Shown here piece after piece: positions 31,805-41,783 of a stretch of DNA of 64,000 nucleotides. The notes under the pieces were generated by a model that did not search any database, had not been told where the DNA came from, and saw nothing but the letters and a program-made list of their open reading frames with translations. Source of the DNA: Entoloma clypeatum (lineage: Eukaryota; Basidiomycota; Agaricomycetes; Agaricales; Entolomataceae); contig OY751485.1 of assembly GCA_963565915.1 (NCBI GenBank), forward strand, positions 5,580,001 through 5,644,000, written 5' to 3'. The number at the start of each line of letters is the position of its first letter. The first letter of the stretch is position 1. A program made the position numbers and the translations under genes.

Positions 31805-33414
31805 CAGTGCCTCACAAAACTGATTCAATATTTGCTACTTTGTGAATACCTTCAAAATAACTTTGCAAATAATGCCAATCAAAAGAAGTTATTGGTACCT
31901 GGTTAAAAGCCCTGCTTCAGGACTCTCGGAATCTGCAATAATTATGTAATTCCCATAACAAATGATCAATATATGAACAAATTACTCCAGGGACTCATTG
32001 AATCAGTTTTGTGAGTATGTACAATAAATACAGTATTTTATACTTTAGTACTTGGTATTACCCCCCTTAGCTTTGATTACTGCCTCTACCCTTCTTGGCA
32101 TACTTTCTATCAGGTTTTGACACACTTCTGGCTCTATATTATTGCACACCTCTGCTGCTCTGTCCCAAATCTCCCAGACTCCCTTGGGTGGTGTTGGATA
32201 TTCATTCAACTTTCTTGTAATATGAACCCAGAGGTGTTCAATAGGATTGAGGTCTGGGGACTGTGCAGGCTAATCCAGCAGAGCAATATTCTTGCTGTCC
32301 ATCCATTTTTTGGCCTTCTTGGAGGTGTGCTTGGGTTCATTGTCCTGCTGAAAAATGATCTCCTCTTCAGAGATTCCACTCTCCTCCATGCTGGGCAGCA
32401 AATTGTCCTCCAAAATGGACACATACTGATCAGCATCCATCCTCCCCTCAACCTCTGCAAGTCTCCCCACACCTTCCCAACCCATACAACCCCAAACCAT
32501 AATATTTCCTCCCCCAAACTTGACTGTGCCCTGAACCTCTCTTTCAATAAGCCCCTCACCCTTCTTTTTCCAGACCCATTCCTTGCCATCTGATCCAAAC
32601 CTGTTGATTTGGGTCTCATCTGACCAAATGACCCTCTTCCAGTCCTCCACTGTTCATTCCCTGTGCTTCATAGCAAATGCCAACCGCCTCTTCTGATGTA
32701 TGGCCTTTAAGAAAGGTCTTTTTTTCTATGTTACAGCCTTGAATTCATGTTTTCTGAGAACCCTTCTCACAGTTTCTGGGGAGACAGGATTGGAGATGAC
32801 AGTGTTGATGTGTTTGGTAGCCTGCACAGCATTGGAGGCTCTCCCTGAGGTGATTTGTGAAAGTATGTTTCGTGTGTTGGTGGGAGATGGACAACCACCA
32901 GAAGAGAGATTGCAATGAGGAAGAAGATTCTGAAGCACTCTGGAGACAGTTGGTTGGCTGACACCCAGGTTAGAGACAATATGACGAGTGGAGTGACCAT
33001 TGGAGGCCAGAGAAAGAATGTTTTTCTTGTGGGAAGAGGAGATAGGGCACATGATTAATTATGGAGGCCATTGAGGTTGGATTCTTCTTATACAACTTTT
33101 CTTGACAACCCATCAGGGTTCTATTCAAGTTCCATCAGTGAGTCATGACAACTGGTTACCATACAACCAGTGAAGCATTTGATTCTGATAATTGCCATAG
33201 GTACTCACAAAACTGATTCAATGAGTTGCTGATTTAATTTGATCATATCTCCATGCATTCTGATCTAAATCATATGATTCCTTTATATTCTGAAAGCCCT
33301 GACGTAGGGCTTTCAATTATATACCAAAGGTTTAATTCAATTGGTATTCTTTGCAGAGTTATCTTGAAGATATTCAAAAAGCAACAAACATTGAATCAGT
33401 TTTGTGAGGCACTG
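31805..33414 (-). mobile_element. Tc1/mariner transposon (1610 bp) with TA duplication
   Basis: Begins and ends with the inverted terminal repeat CAGTGCCTCACAAAACTGAT, flanked by TA on both sides (31803-31804, 33415-33416). The terminal arms are about 200 bp long. Each ends internally with the same motif in opposite orientation (ATTGAATCAGTTTTGTGAG near 31998-32017; its counterpart near 33202-33222). Confidence 0.95.
32045..33052 (-). pseudogene. Tc1 transposase with three nonsense codons
   Basis: A single frame of 336 codons. It has an N-terminal helix-turn-helix (TRHIVSNLGVSQPTVSRVLQ) and catalytic blocks VIWSDETQINRF, FQQDNEPKHTSKKA and SPDLNPIEHLW, giving a DD34E triad. Stops occur at 32726-32728 (TAG), 32654-32656 (TGA, where family members have Trp) and 32270-32272 (TAG, where family members have Trp). 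There is no frameshift. The element cannot move itself but its ends look intact. Confidence 0.9.
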
Positions 33415-33529
33415 TAGTAAGCTCGTAAGAGGGCGCCGAGTCGGGCCAATAAGTAAAAGATATGATGTGGTCCTCATACCGTAGAGTCCGTAACATGATC
33501 CCCTCTCCAAGCTCTGTGTCCTCACAGAG

Positions 33530-33901
33530 TCACTGTCCCCATCCCTCATTGTTGCCGGGATCGGACCAGTTCGGACTTTCCTTGAGGCTCCAATCATATA
33601 TCAACTCCTCATTGATGGCTACGGCGAGTTCGAGGCCTTTGATAGTCAGCCGAATATGTCAATTCTCGATTATGAGGGTGCTAGTGTAATTTCTGAGAAT
33701 TTGTTTCTCCTCAGGACTCGGGGCGAAGGGTAGGTTGGACAGCGAGTGAAGCCGGATATGCATCTGGCGATGGAGGAGGTCGGCAAGGGAAGTTTCGAGA
33801 GCATGGATTTGGTCTCTCATGGAGAGTGCTTCGTTCATGAGGGCGGCGATGGCAGGGTTGATGTCGGTGGTAGAGGTGGAGGTAATGGTGGTGTTGGACA
33901 T
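33530..33901 (-). pseudogene. Small ORF between pol and 3' LTR (Gypsy copy 3), one stop
   Basis: The same 123-codon ORF as in copies 1 and 2. The only defect is a TGA after residue 80, where the other copies have CGA (Arg) or a related codon. The C-terminal part after the stop is still in frame. Confidence 0.6.
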
Positions 33902-34035
33902 GGCGGCGAGGATGGTTGAGAGATAGAAGAAGAAGGGGGAGGCTATATTGGGCAGGGAAAAGGACTAGAGCAGGGAACTCGGTGTGTGGTTGACTGATGA
34001 GGTCGATACTTGTCATGGATTCTGAGAGCTGTCTT

Positions 34036-37000
34036 TTATCGTGGGTGAGATGGATTCTGCCGATGGAAATCACGGATCAAATCTTGAGTGTTCTGAACAT
34101 TAGCTCGAGGTTCCCATGTGTTCTCTTCTGGACCATATCCTTCCCACTGGACGAGGTACTGGATCTTTCCGCGGAACTTTCGAGAGTCTAGGATCATAGA
34201 CACATGGTACTCTTCTCGTTCTTCGACGATGATTGGATCAGGGGCTGGTTTCTTTTTCTGGATGGCGTACTTCGGAGTTTCATATGGTGACAACAGGGTC
34301 TCGTTGAACACAGGGTGAATCATCTTCCAAGTCTTTGGAAGATCAAGAAGGTACGCGCTAGCTCCTTTCTTCTCTAGGACTTTGAATGGTCCATGTCGGA
34401 GTGCATCAAGTTTCTTTGAGGGTCGATCGGTCCTGATGTTAGTCCCTTCCAGCCACATCTTGTCTCCGATGCGGTAGTCCCGAGATGGACTTCGCCGTGT
34501 GTCAACTGTCTTCTTCATCTGATCCTGTGCTTGTTTCAGCGCAGCATTGGCTTCTTCTTGTGCCTGTTTGAGTTTTTTCAAGAAGTCGTTGGCAGCCGGA
34601 TTGGTATCTTCTAACACGAGCTCTCCCTTCCACGGATGTAAACCATAGTTGAGGTAGAATGGGGTGTGCTTCGTCGCCTGATGTTCTTTGTCATTGTACT
34701 GGAACTCCGCGGTTGCGATCCATTCAGCCCAATCATCCTGTAGATGGTTGACAAAGTTTCATAAGAACACTTCCGTCTCCTGATGCGATCGCTCGGCCTG
34801 TCCGTCAGTCTGTGGGTGGTATGTGGTGGACAGGTTCCTCTTGATCCCTAGCATGCGGCAGAGTATCTCCATGAACTTCGCGGCGAACTGTGGTCCCCTA
34901 TCGCTGATGATCTTCTTGGGTATCCCATGAAGCTTCCATATCTGATCCTGATAGATCTTGACTAATCCTTCAGCTGATAGTTCCACGGTTGTCGGAATAA
35001 GGTGAAGCATCTTCGAATGTCTATCCGTGATGACCAGAATTGTGTTTTTTCCATCAGATTCTGGTATCGGTCCCACAACATCGATTCCTATGTCTTCCCA
35101 TGGGTGACTTGGTGCTGCATGGGGATGTAGCGGGGCATGTCGCTTTTGTCGGTTAACCTTGTTGCGTTGACAAGTGTCGCAACCCTTCACGTACTTCTTC
35201 ACATCATGCAGTATGGTAGGCCACCAGTAGGTGCGAGTGAGGAGTTCATGTGTCCGGTACTGTCCTGGATGTCCAGCCACTGGTGCATTGTGTGACTCGA
35301 ACATCAATTCTTGTCGTAATTGTGGATCTGGCGGGACATAGACTCATTCTCCTGCATAGGTGATCCCATTCTCCTGTTGATACCAATGAGGATTCTTTTT
35401 TAGGCCCTGCACTACTTCTGTCTCCATGCGGTTCGAAGCCTTGATGCGTGCGATCCACGGATTTTCAATGGTTGTGACGTTTCCAATTTTGATGGAATCA
35501 GATGTTTCACCCCCTTCAAAGAATTGTTCCTCCGTGAACATCTCCATTTGTACCACATCTTCTGATTCCAACCGTTTCAAGAATAGTCCCTCCTTGAGCA
35601 TTTGGTCACTGTCCTGTGGTTTGAGTTCCGCTTCATACCAGGATAAGCGTGACAGGATGTCCGCTTTCGCATTGGTCTTGCCGGGCACATGCCGTAATTT
35701 GAAGTCATAGTCTTGTAACTTCATTTTCCAGCATCGCTGTCATTGATTTAGGTCCTGAGGACGACGGAAATATTCCAGGTTCTTGTGATCGGTCAAGATC
35801 TCGAAACGTTCCCTGGCTTCAAGCAGATAGTGTCTCCAATCTTTCAATGCGTCCACGACTGCCAGGAGTTCCTTATCGTATATCTTGTAATTCTGTTCGG
35901 CCGCGGACATGGTCTGCGACAAGAACACGATGGGGTGCCATTTGTCGTCTTGCTTCTGAGAGAGTACTGCCCCAATTGCATAGCCCGATGCATCAGTTTC
36001 AACCCTGAACTGTCCCTCTGGTTTTGGTAATGCCTGTTGAGGCGATGCTAAGTCAAACAACGTCGCGAGCCCAAACTTAGGAACGAAGTGGAAAGATGAT
36101 AAGAGAACTATATTGCCAAGAGACCCAGCGGGAATCTCAAGATAACAAGCTATCAAATACAAGTGAAAGTACCCTACTTATATATGTAAATTCCATGAGG
36201 CTGCGTTGTGGCAGCATCATGCTGCACGATAATGATAACATGTCCTCATGTATGATATGATGTAGATAAGATAAGATCGAGATAAGATAAGATAAAGTGA
36301 AAGGTGAAAATACAATTATAACAATGCCAAGACTGGTGCCGATGTAATTGCCCGTATGAGACCTTCAAAAGCTTGCTGCTCTGTTGGTCCCCAAGTAAAT
36401 GCTGTACCGCCTGTGAGCGCGGTGAGAGGTTTCGCGATGTTTGAGTACCCTTCAATAAAACGTCGATAGAAGTTAGGAAATCCAAGGAACTTCTGAACTT
36501 CCTTTTTTGATGTGGGTGCTTGCCAGTTTTGAATTGTATCCACCTTCTCAGTTTCCATCTCAACACGTCCCTCACCAACCACATATCCCAATATAGGACA
36601 TTTCGTTACTTCCCATAAACACTTCTTCTCTTTTAGGAACAAATCATTGTCTGATAGAATCTGTAGGATTTCTTTGGTGTTTCGCGTGAGTTCTTCCTTG
36701 GTTTTACCGATAACCACAATGTCATCCATGTAGATCACGCAGATACGTCGGCGGATCTGGTCCTGGAATAAACTAGCCATCATTCGAGAGAACGTTCCCG
36801 GGGAGTTGCAAAGACCGAAAAACATGACCAATGGTTCGAACAATCCTCAACTGGTGAGGAAGGCAGCTTTCCATTCATCGCCCTCCTTAATCCGGACATT
36901 GTTATAGCCCCACATGATGTCCATTTTATTGAAGTAGACCGCATCTTTCAGTACATCCAAGAGATCGGATATTCGTGGGAGTGGGAACTTGTCTTTGACC

Positions 37001-37927
37001 GTGAATTTATTGACCATGTGGTAATCTTGTACCAATCGTTTGGAGCCATCCTTCTTGTTGATGAAGAAGCAAGGGGAGGCATAAGGGGATTTGGACGGAC
37101 GGATCTTTCCTGTTGCTAGACCCTCGTCAATGAATGCGTCCAATTCCTCTTGTTCCTTTTGCATCATAGGATATGTATTTCCCCCTAGTTCTTTGGAGCG
37201 TCTGGTGTAAGTTCAATACCATGGTCCCATTCCCTCTCCTTTGGGATCTTATCAAAGTTCTCTTTTTCAAAGAGATGAGCAAATCGTTCAACATATGAGA
37301 ATCATTTGGTTGTGGGAGGTGGTGTGGGAGTGACAGCTTCCAAAATAGGGTCTCCAGGCTTCCATTTCTGATCTGACTTTTTGGTGCATCTTTGTCGCGC
37401 ACCTCAACCATGCGAACCCGGTGTTTGCGACCATTAAGGTTAATCCTGAAATCTGAGTGTTTGGTTTGACATGTTGTTGGGCACCGGTTAAATGTTACCG
37501 CTCCGGTTGTCCAATTGATTGTGGGGTTGTGGTGTACCAACCAGTCATGTCCCAAGAGCATGTCGGTTCTCCCAATGTCCAGTACCATTGCTTCCATGGT
37601 TTCCTGATGTGCTCCCAAATCCAGTTTGACTTCGGCAAGTTGGTTCGCTTTCTGTTGTTGATTTGGTGATCTATCCGCATTTAGAATTGCTATGGGTGGT
37701 ATTCCTCGCGTGGGGAGGTTCTGTTCACGTACTATTCTGGGATGGATGCATGTGCATTCACATCCGCTGTCAACCTCAGGTCGGATAACCTTTAGTCCTT
37801 GTCGTGTCCTGAGCTGAGCTAACAGCCTGATTTCTCGTCTTTTCGGAGGTTTATCTCCCTTCACAATCTTAGTTGATGCAGCGGCTCACTTGGCAGGGAT
37901 GACATAGGTTCTATTGCCTGCAGTCAT
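34036..37927 (-). pseudogene. Gypsy copy 3 pol, interrupted by a solo LTR
   Basis: Protease (37127-37864 is open and has Arg where copy 2 has a stop before PEVDSG), RT, RNase H, integrase and chromodomain are present. It is broken by the LTR at 36035-36322 between RT and RNase H, and by TGA at 36847-36849 and 35344-35346 (both shared with copies 1 and 2). There is a further stop in the integrase near 34759 and a frame change in the protease/RT linker near 37190. It keeps CGA at the site that is TGA at 12807 and 22956, which supports Arg as ancestral. Confidence 0.9.
36035..36322 (-). repeat. Solo LTR, small family (288 bp), inside Gypsy copy 3 pol
   Basis: Reads TGTTATAATTGT...GCCTCAACA on the minus strand, with 5-bp duplications ATGCC (36030-36034 and 36323-36327). 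It is the same family as 48438-48726. It contains TTATC iterations and a TATATAAG-like box. Confidence 0.9.
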
Positions 37928-37977
37928 ACAAGGCAAGCAAGTCCGTTTAATAGATAAGGGTCGCGACTTAGCGTCGT

Positions 37978-39180
37978 TTAATCGGACCCTTTGGGAAAAT
38001 CCTTCTCGTCGGCTTCTAAGATTGTGGTTTCATCATTCTCGGCATGTTCCTCGGACACCTTCCTAACCCTTCCGGAGTTCTTCTTCGGCTTGCGGCAGTT
38101 GCGCGCGATGTGGCCTTCTTGGTCACAGTTGAAACACTTGCAACCATCTTTCTTCTTTGGAGCGCTACAGTCTTTAGCCAGATGACCGAAGCGTTGACAG
38201 TTGTAGCAATGGGCTACTCATGCTTTGTCAATCTCCATGGCCTTGCCCTGACCACCATAAGTGGTACCCGATCCGGTGCGCATGTCGCCGCCACCTCGGA
38301 TGACCAGTGCGTGTCCTTCCATCTGTCGTCCCTTGTTTCGGATCTCCTTTGCGTAATTGGTGTACGTCTTGCCATCGCTAGCCACTTGTTCAGAGATTCT
38401 GCGGTTGACGTTCTTCCCTAGAATGTATTTCCCAGTTTCTTCGCCAAGGTTTGACAGCTTCAAGAGTTCTTCAAATTCATCCAAGAATTCATCAACAGTG
38501 CGTTTCTCTTGTTTCAGGACTTCGAGTCTTGCTTTGGCAGCAACCAACTTGTTGGCAATGGAGAATTGTGTGGCGATGTCATCGGAAAAACCTAGCCAGG
38601 TGATGTTCTCATTGTCAACAGCAAGAGCGTCTAACTTGTTACTGGCCCAGTGTCTGCCGGACCCTTCCATTATACGGGATAGCACTGCAAGAATCTTCTG
38701 GTCATCTGTGAGGCTCTTTTGGAACCTGATGTATAGTTTGGTGGCTTTCCACCACTCGTCAAAGGTGTATCTGTCCTTGAACATCCCAGGATCCTTGATG
38801 ATCTTGGATGTATCCATTGTTTGTACAGCCGGAGCTTCTGCCATGTTTAGAGTCTGCGGAGGAGAAGAGGAGTCGGGTTGTTGGGATGAAGATGGGGTTC
38901 GGGATACAGGTAAGGATTGAAAATGAGTCCCTGTTCTAGGCGTCTGTTCGATATCTGACCGCGCGCAGTCAAAAGTAAATTCGTCAGGGGACTCGTCAGC
39001 GGAATCGGTGGCAAAACGTTCAGAGTATTTTCTCTGTAAATCTCTAAGGAATCTCTGTTTCTGCGCGTCTGTTGGTCTCGAGAAGGGGTCAAGTCTCTCG
39101 TTTCGTGCCCAGCGGTTGTACTCGGTCTGTTGTTCTTCGGTGGTGAAGTGGGCATAGATCTGCTGCTTTGAGTAAGACAT
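37978..39180 (-). pseudogene. Gypsy copy 3 gag with one stop
   Basis: Open from ATG 39180 for 320 codons to a TGA (38218-38220) just before the first zinc knuckle, where copies 1 and 2 have GGA. The knuckles and acidic tail follow in frame. Confidence 0.85.
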
Positions 39181-39533
39181 GATGATGTGGCTCTGGGACG
39201 TCTCGATGTGAGCGTCCTAATCAATCTTCTGATAACGGTTGTCTGGACACCGATAAACTCTCTGATCTCTGTGATCCGACCTGTCTGAGGTCCTTCTTGA
39301 ACGCGAAAGCTTTCGAGTTCGTTCTGTCAGGCGTTGTAACGCGCGATCTGGTGTTGCCGAGCAAGATGGATGCTCTCTGCTATCTCGCCGTGGGGGCGAT
39401 GCTCGTCGTTGTCTAGTTCTTCGTCAAGCACCTGCTGTAGGATGCGACGGATCTCCGATTCGATGTACTGCTGGATAAGTGTAAAATTGATACTGTCTCA
39501 AGGACTTAGCTCCTCCTGTCGGGCTTCTGGCAT
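38847..39533 (-). pseudogene. Gypsy copy 3 ORF A
   Basis: ATG at 39533 and the same sequence as ORF A of copy 2. It is broken by one TGA near 39335 (NA-stop-QNEL), where copy 2 has CGA. The 125 codons overlapping gag remain open. Confidence 0.5.
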
Positions 39534-39635
39534 GCTGAATGGGTTACTGGTGAAGTCTTCAAAGAAGCGCGACGTCTTGACTCGTCTGGTAGTTGCTCTC
39601 TTCGCTCTGGGCGAACCTAACGAGATTTAGCAACT

Positions 39636-39979
39636 TGTTATGCTTAACAAACCGTTCCAAGGTTCGGGCAGAGTATGCAGGAAAGTGGAAAGGCGAAGAG
39701 CAAAGTGATTGCTAAATCTAAGGAATCTACTATAGTACAAGAGGTTTATATAGGTACTGACTATAGGCGGTAGCGGATGAGTCAGTACTGCGGAAGGCAG
39801 TGCGCATGAGTAAGGCGACTGCGGAAGGCTATGTACAGTGAGTAAGCTGACTGCGGAAAGCGAGTCAGCACGGGAGCGAAATATACTAAAGGGGATGACG
39901 AAGTAATGTAATGAGTCAGACTGGAAATCGAAGGTTGCGAAAGTAGACATTAGACATAGTAAGCTTGTAAGAGGGCGCT
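39636..39979 (-). repeat. 5' LTR of Gypsy copy 3, outer end deleted
   Basis: LTR sequence from the inner GCATAACA end outwards, stopping at GAGGGCGC. About 60 bp, including the TGTTACGG terminus, are missing and the alpha-kinase sequence begins directly. The self-complementary primer site follows on its inner side. Confidence 0.85.
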
Positions 39980-41107
39980 AGCATCCTTGATGTAATAAGT
40001 CCAGACAATTTCAAGTGAGGGGCTACGGGCTCATTTCTTTCCCTTATCGTGAGAACCTAACTGGATAATAACCCATCAGTAATTCTCCACATCTCTCAAA
40101 CTGGCATACTGTATCTTACATTGGATGTAGTGTTTTTCTCCTCAAGCTCTTGCTCATCCTCCAACTCGCGGTATGTAAGATATCTATCATAGACATTGTT
40201 TGGAATGTGAAAGTGAATGACACATGTCCCAGTTTTGAAAACTATTTTCCCTTTGTTATTCGTCTTGTAGAACTGACGAGCAATCACATCCTTGTCAGCG
40301 CCTTCTGGGTTAGGCAAAATTGCGACCCATTTGTCTGTGCGCATGGTGATGTCATCAATCATGAGGGGAAATTTCTTTGTGCGAGTCTTCCACATTGGTA
40401 GGATTGTTTCGTATAATATATCCTTCAGTTGAAAAGCTCCAATGCTAACAGGAATATTTCCGATGGTCTCTGTTAAGTCCTAAGCTTGTCATTGATTAGT
40501 ATTGTTGACCGCAAGAAAAAAAGATAACACATATAAACCATGTCCACTTTTGTACGCCCAACCCGTTTGACTACTACTCTAACCTCGACAGTAACAACCT
40601 CTGCCCCATCGGTTGAATATGCCTGTTTGGCTAGTCGTTCACATGTTGATGCATAGGAAGCATGCACTCTGGTATAGCCCACTGCTTGTACACCTCCGTG
40701 AAGTGAACCGTGGACTGGTGCTTTGTGAAAAGATGGAGGGACTCCAGGGAGGTGGACCGAAGGCCCCACAGTTTGCAATCCTGATGAAGTGTTCAGAACA
40801 TATCCAGTCTGTTGTAGGACAAGCCCAGGATTTGCAATGCCCATACCAGGCCCGACTGCCTGCACAGCATGGCTCGTAGCTAAGCATTGGTTAGTTTGTA
40901 TTGCATTAAATGATTTCAGACACTTACAACCTCTTTGCGCATTCACAATGTGTTGCTGAATAACTTTGTGTGGCTCTGGACCTTGTTGGTCAGAATAGAA
41001 AGCTGTTCGGCAGGTGGTCGTCCTCTTCTGTCGATAATGATTATAACATGCAGAGCATAAAGTTCGACCTGTCTTGTTGGACTCAACACTATGCATGTAA
41101 TGCATGG
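39980..41107 (-). pseudogene. Alpha-kinase gene, middle part
   Basis: The minus-strand reading starts at the Copia junction (41107) with MHYMHSVESNKTGRTLCSAC, then YNHYRQKRTTTC, a Cys-rich segment typical of the N-terminus of fungal alpha-kinases. Next come LAKQAYSTDGAEVVTVEVRV and, after introns, KFPLMIDDITMRTDKWVAIL, ARQFYKTNNKGKIVFKTGTC and VIHFHIPNNVYDRYL. A last possible exon before 39980 reads VLTIRERNEPVAPHL. The segment that should lead into the ATP-binding lysine is short or missing, so the Gypsy insertion or the LTR deletion removed some coding sequence. Confidence 0.8.
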
Positions 41108-41415
41108 TGTTGAAACTTTTTCATCACATAGATTAGATTAGATTAGATTATATCACGTGACCTTAGACATCTTCGATTACATACTTATTTGGTTGGTACA
41201 AACAGTAGTACGGTATATAAGACCAGGAAACTGTCAATATCAACAAGTTGTCTCTTGACTCTTAACCAGCTCCATCGCTCTTACCAGCCTCAACCGCTCT
41301 CACCAGCCTCACCCTTCCCAACCAAGTAAGTGACTAGAACGGTAGAGTAGATTACTTCCACTGTAGCTGTGTTGCTCAGTACATCTGTGGCTAGCGCCCA
41401 GGTGGAACTTCAACA
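41108..41415 (+). repeat. 5' LTR of the Copia element
   Basis: 308 bp with a short (GATTA)n tract and a TATATAAG box. A few mismatches to the 3' copy. Confidence 0.95.
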
Positions 41416-41427
41416 GGTTATGGGCCC
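41416..41427 (+). promoter_or_regulatory. Copia primer-binding site, half-tRNA initiator-Met type
   Basis: GGTTATGGGCCC starts at the base after the LTR. This is the primer-site type of Drosophila copia, complementary to the anticodon region of initiator tRNA-Met rather than to its 3' end. Confidence 0.65.
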
Positions 41428-41783
41428 CGGATAGCAGAGGGACTTGGGAATGCTGGCGACAGCAAGTACCTGCCCACTCTACCCTGGTTGGCAAAGAACC
41501 GATCGAAAGATCTAGGTTCTGAGTCTTACTTCTTCACACATGAACCTGGGAACGTCATTACGACAAGTACCTGTCATGAAGCGTCCCTAAGGGGATTGAC
41601 TTAGTACACATCATGTGGAAACGTTGATCGTACCTCACACACTTCTGACAAAAAGGGTTTTTCCCACAACCGCTATTCCTAAAGGGAATATGTTATGAGG
41701 AATCATTTATTTGTTTTCTCTAAAAATCAAATTCATAAAAGAACATCACTGATTGGAAAAACTCCTTTTAGATTCATTAAAAA

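Larger units (their letters stand above)
31482..33495 (-). repeat. 3' LTR of Gypsy copy 3, split by Tc1
   Basis: LTR parts 31482-31804 and 33415-33495 join around the duplicated TA of the Tc1 insertion. The polypurine tract follows at about 33496-33510. Confidence 0.9.
31482..39979 (-). mobile_element. Gypsy copy 3: inserted in the alpha-kinase gene; carries Tc1 and a solo LTR
   Basis: The same family as copies 1 and 2, in minus orientation. The 3' LTR (31482-33495) is split by a Tc1 element. The pol is split by a solo LTR at 36035-36322. The 5' LTR (39636-39979) has lost its outer 60 bp or so. The left flank is AGTAC; the matching duplication on the right was removed with the LTR end. Subtracting the nested insertions leaves about 6.6 kb, the same as copy 2. 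Confidence 0.9.

Noticed and set aside
41128..41150. GATTAGATTA tract resembling a telomeric or interstitial telomere repeat
   Set aside because: It is inside the Copia LTR and present identically in both LTRs; the unit is not the fungal TTAGGG repeat.
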